Shown here: in pieces, positions 7,842 to 15,729 of the stretch
Position numbering within the stretch: the first letter of the stretch is position 1
Layout of the letters: each line of letters opens with the position of its first letter
Source of the DNA: Verrucomicrobiales bacterium
GTDB taxonomy: Bacteria; Verrucomicrobiota; Verrucomicrobiia; Limisphaerales; UBA9464
Assembly: GCA_005793375.1 (NCBI GenBank)
Contig: SXSK01000313.1
Coordinates: forward strand, 1 to 36,546
DNA: 36,546 bases
Reading direction: 5' to 3'
The notes under the pieces: model-generated
What the model was told of the DNA's origin: nothing
Seen by the model: the letters and a program-made list of their open reading frames with translations, nothing else
Database searches by the model: none
Position numbers and translations under genes: made by a program

Positions 7842-8699
7842 ATGAAGCCACTCACGGAATCGCACCCCTCGCGGTATTCTTCGAGCCCCACCGGCTTTAC
7901 GCTGATCGAGCTGCTGGTCGTCATCGCGATCATTGCGATCCTGGCTGGAATGCTCCTGCCCGCGTTGTCCAAGGCCAAGACCAAAGCGCAGGGCACCGCG
8001 TGCCTGAGCAATACCAAACAACTGGCCCTCGGCTGGGTGATGTATGCCAATGACAACAATGATTCTTTGGTCGAGAACATGAATCTGGGTGGCCCGGGCA
8101 GTGTCGAGGGAAGTTGGATCACCGGGTTCCTGACCTGGACCACGGCCAAGGATAACACCAACGTGGCCTACGTCCTTGATCCAAAGTACTCCAAGCTGGC
8201 CGAGTACGTGGGCGTGACCAAGAACATCTACAAATGTCCCGCGGACAAATTTGTTTCGGATTCGCAGCGGAAGTTGGGCTGGACCGCACGCGTTCGCAGT
8301 TATTCCATGAACTTTTTTGTGGGCGATGGTTCGCCCAAGGGCGCGAAGGATTGGGGCGCAGATAGCTGGCGGGGGAAAGTCTATAAAAAGATTGGCGATT
8401 ACCAGCGGCTCTCTTCATCTCAAGGCTGGGTGTTTGTGGATGAACACCCCGACACGATCAATGACGGCGCGATGTACACGGACATGACTAATCCCAATTG
8501 GGTGGACATGCCTGCCAGTTACCACAATCGTGCGTGCGGATTCGCTTTCGCCGATGGCCACTCTGAGATTAGGCGGTGGTCGGTTGAGCGAACAGCCGTG
8601 CCGGTGCGCTTCATCAACTGGGACCGGGTCGGTTTCAATGCCGCCGCCGATCCGAGAGACATTCGATGGCTTCAGGAACGCACGAGTGAAAAGCGATAG
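7842..8699 (+). CDS. Type II secretion/pilus-like pseudopilin (prepilin-type N-terminus)
   Basis: 285 aa, ATG start. A class III prepilin signal is seen: a short basic leader ending at Gly18, then [24 protein letters not shown] with Glu at +5 of the mature protein, for cleavage and N-methylation by prepilin peptidase. The mature part has one N-terminal membrane helix and a periplasmic domain. The C-terminal region carries the [13 protein letters not shown] motif (DG-H type) common to the large paralogous pseudopilin families of Verrucomicrobia and Planctomycetes. These are usually scattered as orphans, and none of the core secretion genes (gspD, E, F) lies nearby. Its partner and cargo cannot be inferred. 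A second, related pseudopilin is encoded about 1.3 kb away on the other strand. Confidence 0.9.
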   Translation: MKPLTESHPSRYSSSPTGFTLIELLVVIAIIAILAGMLLPALSKAKTKAQGTACLSNTKQLALGWVMYANDNNDSLVENMNLGGPGSVEGSWITGFLTWTTAKDNTNVAYVLDPKYSKLAEYVGVTKNIYKCPADKFVSDSQRKLGWTARVRSYSMNFFVGDGSPKGAKDWGADSWRGKVYKKIGDYQRLSSSQGWVFVDEHPDTINDGAMYTDMTNPNWVDMPASYHNRACGFAFADGHSEIRRWSVERTAVPVRFINWDRVGFNAAADPRDIRWLQERTSEKR

Positions 8700-8825
8700 T
8701 CCGAATGCTGACGTAAATTAGGAGTCGTCCACTAGCGTGAGCGGTTCTTGATAATAATAGGCATCCGTGAGCAACTCTTGTGAACGTTTTGAGTCCAGGC
8801 CGGATAACCCACATGCAAAAACCCG

Positions 8826-9074
8826 ATGGCCATCAAAAAATCAGACCAAAAAAAGCACGTTCAGTACCATCAGGATGGCAGCGTCTGGGCCAAAGGACAA
8901 ACGTCCAATGAAGTCCCGACAGGGTATTGGGAGTGGTTTCGATTGGACGGGACCAAGATGCGCTCCGGACATTTCGAGAACGGTGTGCAAGTGGGCGATT
9001 GGACCACTTATGACAAGAAGGGTCAGGTCTACAAAGTGACCAAGATGAAACCCAAGGCGACGAAGGCCTCGTAG
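8826..9074 (+). CDS. Small MORN/YwqK-like repeat protein
   Basis: 82 aa from the ATG at 8826, with no good Shine-Dalgarno sequence. The middle shows two MORN-variant units: a GSVWAKGQ...GYWEWFRLDG unit and a SGHFENGVQVGDWTTYDKKG unit, each with the G-x-W and aromatic pattern of the YwqK-like family. The two ends are Lys-rich (KKSDQKKH; KMKPKATKAS). There is no signal peptide or membrane segment. MORN repeats usually serve protein or lipid contacts. No function can be assigned here. It lies 126 bp after the first pseudopilin on the same strand and converges with the second. Confidence 0.7.
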   Translation: MAIKKSDQKKHVQYHQDGSVWAKGQTSNEVPTGYWEWFRLDGTKMRSGHFENGVQVGDWTTYDKKGQVYKVTKMKPKATKAS

Positions 9075-9196
9075 CGGATCTCTGAGCGAATCCAGTTCTC
9101 CTATGCGGGGAAGGTGTCTATGACTGCAGCTTGGACGGGGTGCTTCCCGAGTGAGTTTGAGGTTGGGGCGGGGAACCCCATTTCGAAAAATCGGAG

Positions 9197-9970
9197 TTAT
9201 TCGCCGCCGCGCAGCGGGTCGAGCCAAGGAGTTTTTGGAAAATACCAATTCATCTTGGTCGATTCGACGTGCGAATCGGAAAAGGCGGTAGTCGCGCGTT
9301 CGTTGTGACGGGGATCCGGAGCACACCAATTGGGGTTGTCACCCGTGACGCAAGTCGGGCATTGACCAGCCTCGAGATCGCCCAGCATCCAAGAACCGTA
9401 TTTCTTGGGCGTCTTGGCATCGATAAAGGGTTTTTTGGATGCGGTGGGGCGTGTGCCCGAATCGGTCATGTAAACCGTCTTGGATGGGTTGCGGATGGAG
9501 AGTTCCTTCTTATGGACATACTCGACGTAGGAACTGAGCTCGCCCGCGAGCTGATGATTGAGCGCATAATCTGAAACCGACGGGGTATTGTTGGGGACCC
9601 CTTCCCAACGTTCGATCTCCCAGGCTTTGCCCTTACGCGACGGGCAGAGCAGGATGTTCGTGGAGGCTAGATAGGGTTGAAGCAATTGGAACCATGTCAC
9701 CAAACCTTTGGTGTAGGGCGGAAAGATGTAGCTGACCACATGTTTATCTGCGTTGTCGTCGGTGTACATTTTACCGGCGATCAAGATTTGCCGAACATTG
9801 TTGACGCAGCGAATGGAGTTGGCCTTGGCTTTGGCCTTGGCGAGCGAGGGAAGAAGCATCGAGGCGAGAATCGCGATGATGGCAATGACGACCAGCAACT
9901 CGATGAGGGTGAAGCCTTTTACTGACGGATGGCGGCGGCGCGGACAGTTACGAGAAATAAGAGTCTTCAT
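9197..9970 (-). CDS. Pseudopilin with prepilin-type cleavage/methylation signal
   Basis: 257 aa from the ATG at 9970; an in-frame codon at 9985 would add five residues. The basic leader ([13 protein letters not shown]) ends at Gly19, followed by [24 protein letters not shown] with Glu5 of the mature form, the hallmark of prepilin peptidase substrates. The periplasmic domain ends with a [16 protein letters not shown] segment, a variant of the DG-H motif in which DG is replaced by DS. It contains several Cys residues (LCPS; QCPTC; WCAP), perhaps disulphides. It is paralogous to the pseudopilin at 7842 but not a recent duplicate, as similarity is confined to the N-terminal helix and the C-terminal motif. 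Confidence 0.9.
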   Translation of the reverse strand: MKTLISRNCPRRRHPSVKGFTLIELLVVIAIIAILASMLLPSLAKAKAKANSIRCVNNVRQILIAGKMYTDDNADKHVVSYIFPPYTKGLVTWFQLLQPYLASTNILLCPSRKGKAWEIERWEGVPNNTPSVSDYALNHQLAGELSSYVEYVHKKELSIRNPSKTVYMTDSGTRPTASKKPFIDAKTPKKYGSWMLGDLEAGQCPTCVTGDNPNWCAPDPRHNERATTAFSDSHVESTKMNWYFPKTPWLDPLRGGE

Positions 9971-9985
9971 GACGGCCAGTGGCAA

Positions 9986-10311
9986 GGATTTGGGATTGCC
10001 ATTCCAGTAACGCCGGTGTCCGTTTCAAAGGCAAGGTCCAATTGACATGCAAGACACACGCGGCATGTCTAGGGTTGTCCCCTTTTGCGTCGAGCGGTTA
10101 ATGATCGCTGAAGAAATGATTCAAGTTAGCACTACTGACGGTTGTGGCTTTGACTGAGGTGTCCTTCTGACTTCTGATCGGCAATCGTTCCTCATCCATC
10201 TCGGTGTCAAACGATGCATCCAGTGATTCGATAAGAAGTGATGGTGGGATTTGCAGTGGCATGCGCGGATTCAGTTGGTGAAACCTTTTGCGCGTGGGCC
10301 GGGTGGAGTGA
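9986..10311. other. Divergent intergenic region between pseudopilin and recO
   Basis: About 325 bp with no supported gene. Small minus-strand frames here overlap the recO start and show no family features. The region holds the inverted repeat at 10044-10069. Confidence 0.45.
10044..10069. promoter_or_regulatory. 7-bp inverted repeat, possible operator
   Basis: GACATGC and GCATGTC are perfect inverted copies separated by 12 bases, so the half-sites are 19 bp centre to centre, close to two helical turns. It lies about 75 bp upstream of the pseudopilin start on the minus strand and 240 bp before recO. The spacing suits a dimeric regulator, but chance cannot be excluded. Confidence 0.3.
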
Positions 10312-10968
10312 TTGACTTCCGGAGTGATTGAGACGGGGTTTGGGATCATCTTGCGGACGCGCCCGCTCACGGACACAAGCCTGATCGTGAATTGGCTGAC
10401 AGCGGAGCACGGTCGGTTGTCAACAGTCGCGAAGGGTGCCCGTCGGGGGAAATCTTCATTTCAGGGCAAGCTCGACCTGTTTTTTGAAGGCGAGCTGAGT
10501 TTTCAACGGAGCAGCCGATCGGAGCTACATGCATTGAGGGAAGTCATGATCCATGAAACCCATTCTCAACTACGCACCGATTTGGCCGGTCTCAATCAAG
10601 CGGCGTACGGCGTGGCGTTCCTGGAGCAAATGACCGAGGTCCAGACACCGATTCCCGAGCTGTTCGAACTAGTCATCGGGTACATCCGCCATCTGGCCTC
10701 GCAATCGGTACGTCCGCGAAATGTCTTTGCTTTCGAGCTCAAGTTTTTGGTGACCTTGGGACTTGAGCCCGATTGGAAAGGTCAAGGGACCTCGTTGGAA
10801 ATGCAGGGGCTGGCTGAGGCACTGATCCGTGCCCCATGGACCGAACTGACGGAATTGCAGCCCAATGGGCGGGCCGTACGTGAGTTACAGTCGTTTCTGC
10901 ACGGGTTTATCCTCCAGCACTGCGGTAAGATACCCCGCGGCAGGGCCGAGGCACTTGGCACGGGGTGA
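10312..10968 (+). CDS. recO: DNA repair protein RecO
   Basis: 218 aa. RecO anneals SSB-coated single strands and, with RecR, loads RecA in the RecF pathway. The N-terminal OB-fold is recognisable: GFGIILRTRPLTDTSLIVNWLTAEHGRLSTVAKGARR is the typical RecO opening, followed by FQGKLDLFFEGELSF. The C-terminal helical domain contains FELKFLVTLGLEPD. The Cys4 zinc site found in many RecO proteins after the GLxPxL segment is absent, as in some other lineages. The start is uncertain: a TTG at 10312 with GGAG close upstream, or a GTG at 10324. The C-terminus is slightly shorter than usual. The gene is not in an evident operon and converges with the nitroreductase gene. Confidence 0.88.
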   Translation: MTSGVIETGFGIILRTRPLTDTSLIVNWLTAEHGRLSTVAKGARRGKSSFQGKLDLFFEGELSFQRSSRSELHALREVMIHETHSQLRTDLAGLNQAAYGVAFLEQMTEVQTPIPELFELVIGYIRHLASQSVRPRNVFAFELKFLVTLGLEPDWKGQGTSLEMQGLAEALIRAPWTELTELQPNGRAVRELQSFLHGFILQHCGKIPRGRAEALGTG

Positions 10969-11205
10969 GAGGAATAGTGCCGTTTTGGGAGTGCATTTAT
11001 CCTGAGTCGCCTTTTCGTTCGGACCGAAAACGTGAGAGAAGAGCGCCCGAACGGACGCAAGATCTTGGTGCTAAATTTTTTTGTGGAAGCTCACCGTATT
11101 CCGGTGGCGAGATGCCTGGCTTTTCTGCAAGCCATCGACACTCAAGCTGTTGCGCATCTCGAAGGCGCACAACTTGCGTTTCCAGGGTCATCGGCAGTCG
11201 AAGCG

Positions 11206-12228
11206 TCAGAACAGGACCTCTTCGACTTCGCGGCGCGGAGTGGGTCTGACAGCATCGGCATAGCCTAGTCGCAGGATGCATTGCGGGGATTGGGTCGTGT
11301 CGATCAGTGACTTCAGTTGATGTCGAATTCCTGGAACCTCGATGGGCTGATTCAGGAACGAGGCCCAGATGTTCTCGGAACGTGCATGGAGTAGCACCGC
11401 GGCCAAGGCTTGTCCGGCGGACACCCAGTCGCGGGGCGAGTCCCCTGGTGTGCACACGACTACCAAGCGAGGAGAGCCGATCGCCAGTTCCTGGTCCCGA
11501 GCCGCTTCTCCTTCGCCGAGGTCGAACGTACGCACGACCAATGGACCGACGCTGGACATCAGATCGTCCACACCCGCCGCGTAGCCCGGGATACCATCCT
11601 GACGTAGGCTGTGGTTGGGGAGTATCCAGCGGGAGAGTTCTCGACGAAACTCGGCATTGGCCCATTGGGTTCGGTCGGCCTTCCAGATGAGATCTGCCAG
11701 TGCAAACCGGGTGGGTTCGTCCTCAATGGAGTGGAGCGAAGCGTTTTCGGAGGCGGCTGTCCCTTTCAGTTGCTCGAAAAGCTCAGAGGGCAGAGGTTTA
11801 TCCTTGAAGGGTTGGCGGTTAGTCCGACGTTCCGTGATGGCAGAAAACAGCTTGGACTGAATCGCTTCGGTCTCAACCTCGGCTCCCCAATGCAATCGCG
11901 CCAATAGGTTCGGGTTATGCTCCGGTAGGATTTCGATCTGCCCGAGGCAGCCGAAGTGGCGCATGGCCACCTTGAAGTGGAAAAGTGCACAGCCGCAGCT
12001 CATGATTAATTCGCGATCCTGTGGGTCGACGACCGGACACGCGCGCTCGCGATCAGCATGGATTTCGAGTGAGGCGTGGCGATGCCGGAACTTCCATGGC
12101 TGAGAATTGTGACTGGAGGGCGCCAGGATGGCGTAACGCAGTAGGAATTCCCATTGCTCGGCCTGCGTGCCCTGAGCTGGATAATCGGACTCTAAAACCG
12201 ACCACGGATCTTGGTTGTTCGATTTCAT
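11206..12228 (-). CDS. Acg-like nitroreductase-family FMN oxidoreductase
   Basis: 340 aa, ATG start. The N-terminal APSSHNSQPWKF motif (residues ~36-47) is the FMN-phosphate contact segment of the nitroreductase fold. The length of about 340 aa, with two nitroreductase-like halves, fits the Acg/Rv3131-type group rather than the ~200-aa classical enzymes. Other supporting segments are ITERRTNRQPF near residue 130 and the AGQALAAVLLHARSENIWASFLNQPIE helix near the C-terminus. Members bind or sequester FMN; many lack turnover, so activity is not assured. There is no signal peptide, so it is cytoplasmic. The gene stands alone, convergent with recO. Confidence 0.85.
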   Translation of the reverse strand: MKSNNQDPWSVLESDYPAQGTQAEQWEFLLRYAILAPSSHNSQPWKFRHRHASLEIHADRERACPVVDPQDRELIMSCGCALFHFKVAMRHFGCLGQIEILPEHNPNLLARLHWGAEVETEAIQSKLFSAITERRTNRQPFKDKPLPSELFEQLKGTAASENASLHSIEDEPTRFALADLIWKADRTQWANAEFRRELSRWILPNHSLRQDGIPGYAAGVDDLMSSVGPLVVRTFDLGEGEAARDQELAIGSPRLVVVCTPGDSPRDWVSAGQALAAVLLHARSENIWASFLNQPIEVPGIRHQLKSLIDTTQSPQCILRLGYADAVRPTPRREVEEVLF

Positions 12229-12536
12229 ATCAAATGGCGCTGTTCACAGTGTTTTGCTTCATCCGAACGCAAACGACAGTTGGAACCAACATCAACGGAA
12301 TTCCTCCCGTTACTTGCTAAACAATGAGAAATTTTTGGCCTGGAACACTCCGCCACCTTGGCGGATCCTGGCTGGATGGGTGACGAGAGCGGCAGATGCC
12401 GGGAAATCATCTGCTGAAAGATTCCGAGTCGCTGCTTGGCTTGGTGTCCCGAAGTTGGCTTTCCGTCAGTTGTCCGCCGAATTATTGAAGTGACTGCGGA
12501 TAATTCCGGGAGAATTGGGGTGTGGATCGAGTTGCT
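12229..12536. other. Divergent intergenic region, nothing recognised
   Basis: About 308 bp between the nitroreductase (minus) and the CoaB-like gene (plus). The open frames here are short and overlap the neighbouring genes. No terminator, leader or repeat was recognised. Confidence 0.4.
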
Positions 12537-13193
12537 ATGCGCTTATTGATTACATTTGGGCCGTCGTATGAACCGTTGGATGGGGCGAGGCGCTTGACGA
12601 ATATGTCGACCGGACGATTGGGTACCGAATTGGCCAATGCGTTTTGGGCTGCGGGATGGCATGTCCACTGCCTGCGCGGCGAAGGGTCCAGTTTTCTGGG
12701 ACCCCTCCACGTTCGCGACCTGGAAACCTTCACGACCAACGATGATTTGGCGGGCCGCCTGGAGAGGTTGTCACGGGCTGAGCCATTTGACGTGGTGTTG
12801 CACGCTGCGGCGCTGTGTGATTATCGAGTTTCACGGGTGTTTGGCGCGGATGGGCAGGAAATTATGTCGCCGAAAATTGCGACTCGAAATGGCCGATTAA
12901 CACTGGAATTAGAGCCTGCGGCCAAATTGTTGCCCAAGCTGCGTTCGTGGTTTTCGACTGCGCGACTGGTGGGATGGAAGTATGAACTCGCTGGAACCCA
13001 GTTGGAGGCTCTCGAAATGGCATGGCGCCAAGTGCGCCAGAATCGAATCGATGCGTGTGTCCTGAACGGTGCCGCCTACGGACCTGGGTTTGCGGTATGC
13101 CGCGAGGGTGGAACCGTGAGTGCTTGTCGCGATTCAGTGGAGTTGGCCGAGTGGTTGTTGGAATGGCTGGGGGGCCATGTCAGCGCTTACTGA
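12537..13193 (+). CDS. Phosphopantothenate-cysteine ligase-like protein (CoaB domain, stand-alone)
   Basis: 218 aa from the ATG at 12537; an in-frame GTG at 12522 is less likely. The sequence matches the CoaB half of the bifunctional Dfp protein: TFGPSYEPLDGARRLTNMSTGRLG corresponds to the family's TxGxxxxPxDxVRxxxNxSSG nucleotide-binding segment, and LHAAALCDYRV to the AAVxDYR motif. CoaB joins 4'-phosphopantothenate to cysteine using CTP in coenzyme A synthesis. The CoaC flavoprotein half is absent and is presumably encoded elsewhere. The usual KIKK segment appears as SPKIATR. The last four codons overlap the end of the convergent rhomboid gene by 14 bp. Confidence 0.8.
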   Translation: MRLLITFGPSYEPLDGARRLTNMSTGRLGTELANAFWAAGWHVHCLRGEGSSFLGPLHVRDLETFTTNDDLAGRLERLSRAEPFDVVLHAAALCDYRVSRVFGADGQEIMSPKIATRNGRLTLELEPAAKLLPKLRSWFSTARLVGWKYELAGTQLEALEMAWRQVRQNRIDACVLNGAAYGPGFAVCREGGTVSACRDSVELAEWLLEWLGGHVSAY

Positions 13194-14124
13194 CCTTGTC
13201 GCGCGCGGCAGCCAGAACCCGGCGTTCCTTCTCTGTCAGGCTCGCCATCCCATGAGCCGCAATCTTATCCAAGATGGGGTCGACCTCGCGAGCGATGAAC
13301 TCATCGGGGGCCAGATCCTCAGTGTTTACCTCTGTGGGTGCCGGCGTGGTTTTGATGCGACTTGAGGTGGGATGGGTGCCACCCTGTAGAATACGCAATT
13401 TTGGGGCACGATGCGGGCGGTAGAATAGATTTTTGATCCGGTCCACCAAGGCGGCTCCAGGTAGAGGATTCCAGTCTTGATGCCATCCGGAGCGCACCCA
13501 AAGCGCGCCAAGCATCATACCGCCAAGGTGGGCGGGGTGTGCCACCGCGCCGTCACGGTGGGAAGGCACCAATGTAAAAAAGAGTTCCACGCCGGCAGTG
13601 ATGTAGAGCAAGACCCGAGCCGACATTGGGATGAGCAGATACAATCGGAAGGTAGCATCGGCGTGCAGTAGGCAAAAGACGGTCAGCATCCCAAGAACCC
13701 CTGCGGAAGCGCCCACGACATAACCAGCGTACAACGCGGGGAAGGCCCACATGAGAACGCTCTGAAGAATCCCACCGACGATTCCAGATCCGAAATAGGC
13801 CAAAACAAACCGTGAGCGACCGAGAACCTGCTCCACGGAACGTCCAAAGAACCATAATCCGAGCAGATTAAAGATGAGATGGAGGGTGGAACCATGAAGG
13901 AACTGGAAGCTCAGAAGCTGCCAAATCCACCCGCTGAGAATGCCTTCTCGGGTCAGCGCCAAATACGGATCAATCGAGGCTTTGATGTAGACATCGTTGA
14001 TGCACTGGCCCGCGAAGCACGCGACGAGGATGCCCATGAGCCAGTACGTCACGGGCCAAGACGGCAATGACGAAAACGTGGACGGTTCCTCGTCCTTCCA
14101 ATAATCGCGATCGGCGACGGACAT
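13180..14124 (-). CDS. Rhomboid intramembrane serine protease with C-terminal cytoplasmic domain
   Basis: 314 aa, ATG start. Six membrane segments span about residues 25-210. The rhomboid hallmarks are present: FLHGSTLHLIFNLLGLW (the His/Asn-rich second helix), GASAG with nucleophile Ser140, and HPAHLGG with catalytic His199. After a polar linker, residues ~275-314 (REVDPILDKIAAHGMASLTEKERRVL) match the helical DUF6576-type tail seen on PVC-group rhomboids. The enzyme cleaves transmembrane helices within the inner membrane; the substrate is unknown. It is the last of a minus-strand run and lies 144 bp behind the DUF1080 gene. A second intact rhomboid is encoded about 900 bp upstream. Confidence 0.93.
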   Translation of the reverse strand: MSVADRDYWKDEEPSTFSSLPSWPVTYWLMGILVACFAGQCINDVYIKASIDPYLALTREGILSGWIWQLLSFQFLHGSTLHLIFNLLGLWFFGRSVEQVLGRSRFVLAYFGSGIVGGILQSVLMWAFPALYAGYVVGASAGVLGMLTVFCLLHADATFRLYLLIPMSARVLLYITAGVELFFTLVPSHRDGAVAHPAHLGGMMLGALWVRSGWHQDWNPLPGAALVDRIKNLFYRPHRAPKLRILQGGTHPTSSRIKTTPAPTEVNTEDLAPDEFIAREVDPILDKIAAHGMASLTEKERRVLAAARDKVSKR

Positions 14125-14268
14125 GGTCTTAGGTTTACGGGCTAGCGGTCGACTGTGTCGAGTTAGGGAACCTAAAGGTCATTCAGCCAATATCAACGGT
14201 GCATTAAGGCTAGATTGGTACGAATCCGCCGAACCTGGTCAAGGAAGCGGCTTTATAGTCGCTTTCGT

Positions 14269-14958
14269 TCAGAGTTTGCGGATCTTGATCTTGCGGAACC
14301 AGACATCGTCTCCGTGGTCTTGAAAGCAGACATGGCCCGTGGGCTGTTTGGCGAATCCCGGCCAAGACTTGAACTTGGAATCGCCAATCAGTTTGGTGAG
14401 TTCCGGGCTATTGAGGTCGTATTCGACGACTTTTGTCTTGTTCAGCCAATGTTCGACGTGGTTGCCCTTGACGACGATGCGGGCCTTGTTCCATTGACCG
14501 ACGGGTTTGAGGGCTTTGGTGGAATTGCATGCGATCAGAGCGTACAGGGCAGCCGCGCTGGTCTTGGGGTTTTTGCCGTCGGGATGTTTGGCGTCGTCCG
14601 TGACTTGGTATTCAGGGCCGGTTTCGTAAGGGGCGGTTGCGGATTCAGCGACCCGGTACATGACGCCGCTATTGGCGCCTGCGGAGACTTTCCAATCGAA
14701 CCGGAGTTCGAAGTCGGTGTAGGTCTCACGACTCATAATATCGCCACCACCACCACTGGCGACACAGCGGAGAGTGTCTTTTTCGACCGCCCAGCCCTTG
14801 GCGGGAAACTCGGTCTTTTTGAAGCCGCGAAGGTTGCTGGTGGAGGTGCCGTCGAAGAGGGTTTGCCACTCGGCGGCGCTCAATTGAGAAGTGCTGACCA
14901 GGGGGATCGCGGCGCTGACAAAAACGGTGGCGAGGAGGCGATGGACGAATTTTTTCAT
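14269..14958 (-). CDS. Secreted DUF1080 (3-keto-disaccharide hydrolase-like) protein
   Basis: 229 aa from the ATG at 14958; the frame stays open upstream to 15132, but that extension lacks features and overlaps the preceding rhomboid gene. The N-terminus (MKKFVHRLLATVFVSAAIPL...SAAE) is a signal peptide. The mature protein is a single DUF1080 concanavalin-like jelly roll: EWQTLFDGTSTSNLRGF near the start, FELRFDWKVSAGANSGVMYRV in the middle, YETGPEYQVTDD, the KPVGQWNKARIVVKGNHVEHWLN segment, and WFRKIKIRKL at the end. Members are abundant in Planctomycetes and Verrucomicrobia and have been linked to 3-keto-glycoside hydrolysis or carbohydrate binding. It probably acts in the periplasm on sugars. 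It lies between two rhomboid genes on the same strand. Confidence 0.9.
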   Translation of the reverse strand: MKKFVHRLLATVFVSAAIPLVSTSQLSAAEWQTLFDGTSTSNLRGFKKTEFPAKGWAVEKDTLRCVASGGGGDIMSRETYTDFELRFDWKVSAGANSGVMYRVAESATAPYETGPEYQVTDDAKHPDGKNPKTSAAALYALIACNSTKALKPVGQWNKARIVVKGNHVEHWLNKTKVVEYDLNSPELTKLIGDSKFKSWPGFAKQPTGHVCFQDHGDDVWFRKIKIRKL

Positions 14959-15031
14959 AAAGTTCAACCGGGTGAGAATTAAACCTGACAGTGATGGTGT
15001 AGTTAAAGGGGCGGTTTTCTGGGGAGGCAGG

Positions 15032-15724
15032 TTAACCTGTGGAGGGTGGTTCGGCGACTGGGCGGGTAGGTTCTTCTTCGCCCAGTTGAAGGACGGGTTC
15101 GGTTTTAAGCAGGGTGACGAACCAGAGACCACCTACCAAGCCGCCAAGGTGGGCTAAGTGTGATACATTGCCGAGGGGTACGATGGTTCCGGCGAGGGTG
15201 ACGACCCCGAAGATTAGCAGAAGATACTTGGCTTTGAGCGTTAGCGGAAAGACGAAGAGGATCATCACGCGCAGACGGTCTTCAGAATAAATGGTGGCGA
15301 GGGCGGCGAGTAAGCCGCAAAGGCCGGCGGAAGCGCCGACGACCGAGTGTCCAAATTGAGTTGGTGACATGGCGGCACCGACCAGGTGGACGAGGCCTCC
15401 CAGGGCACCGCTGACCAAGTAAAGTGCGAGATACTTACGAGCGCCCAGAGTGGTTTCGAGCACCGGTCCCAGCGAATCGAGGAAGAGCAGATTTAGGATC
15501 AGGTGCACCCAATTACCATGCAGAAACTGGTAAGTCAGGAACTGCCACCATGAGCCACCCTGAATACCTGCCAGACTGAGGGCGTAGCGACTGTTAAAGG
15601 GAATTCGAGCCCAAGGTGGCAAGAACTGCTCATACAAAAACGCTGCGAAATTCAGCACCAGCAACCCGTAGGTCACTTCACGGCTGAGTCGGACCATTCC
15701 CCGCTGTTCGCTCTCGTTAGCCAC
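15032..15724 (-). CDS. Rhomboid family intramembrane serine protease
   Basis: 230 aa from the GTG at 15724, five bases after the stop of the M3 peptidase gene, so translation is probably coupled; an ATG at 15697 is an alternative. The six-helix rhomboid core is complete: FLHGNWVHLILNLLFL, GASAG with Ser132, and HLAHLGG with catalytic His192. The tail after the last helix is short and polar and lacks the helical extension of the other rhomboid in this window. The two proteins share motifs but diverge strongly, so they are old paralogues. The substrate is unknown. Placement behind aroF and the peptidase suggests co-transcription. Confidence 0.93.
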   Translation of the reverse strand: MANESEQRGMVRLSREVTYGLLVLNFAAFLYEQFLPPWARIPFNSRYALSLAGIQGGSWWQFLTYQFLHGNWVHLILNLLFLDSLGPVLETTLGARKYLALYLVSGALGGLVHLVGAAMSPTQFGHSVVGASAGLCGLLAALATIYSEDRLRVMILFVFPLTLKAKYLLLIFGVVTLAGTIVPLGNVSHLAHLGGLVGGLWFVTLLKTEPVLQLGEEEPTRPVAEPPSTG

Positions 15725-15729
15725 GCAGT

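Noticed and set aside
10098-10410. Minus-strand small frames between the pseudopilin gene and recO
   Set aside because: They overlap the recO start and show no domain, signal or membrane segment.
11012-11030. TTTTCG/CGAAAA hairpin between recO and the nitroreductase gene as a bidirectional terminator
   Set aside because: The stem is only six A/T-rich pairs with a seven-base loop and no flanking T run; too weak to call.
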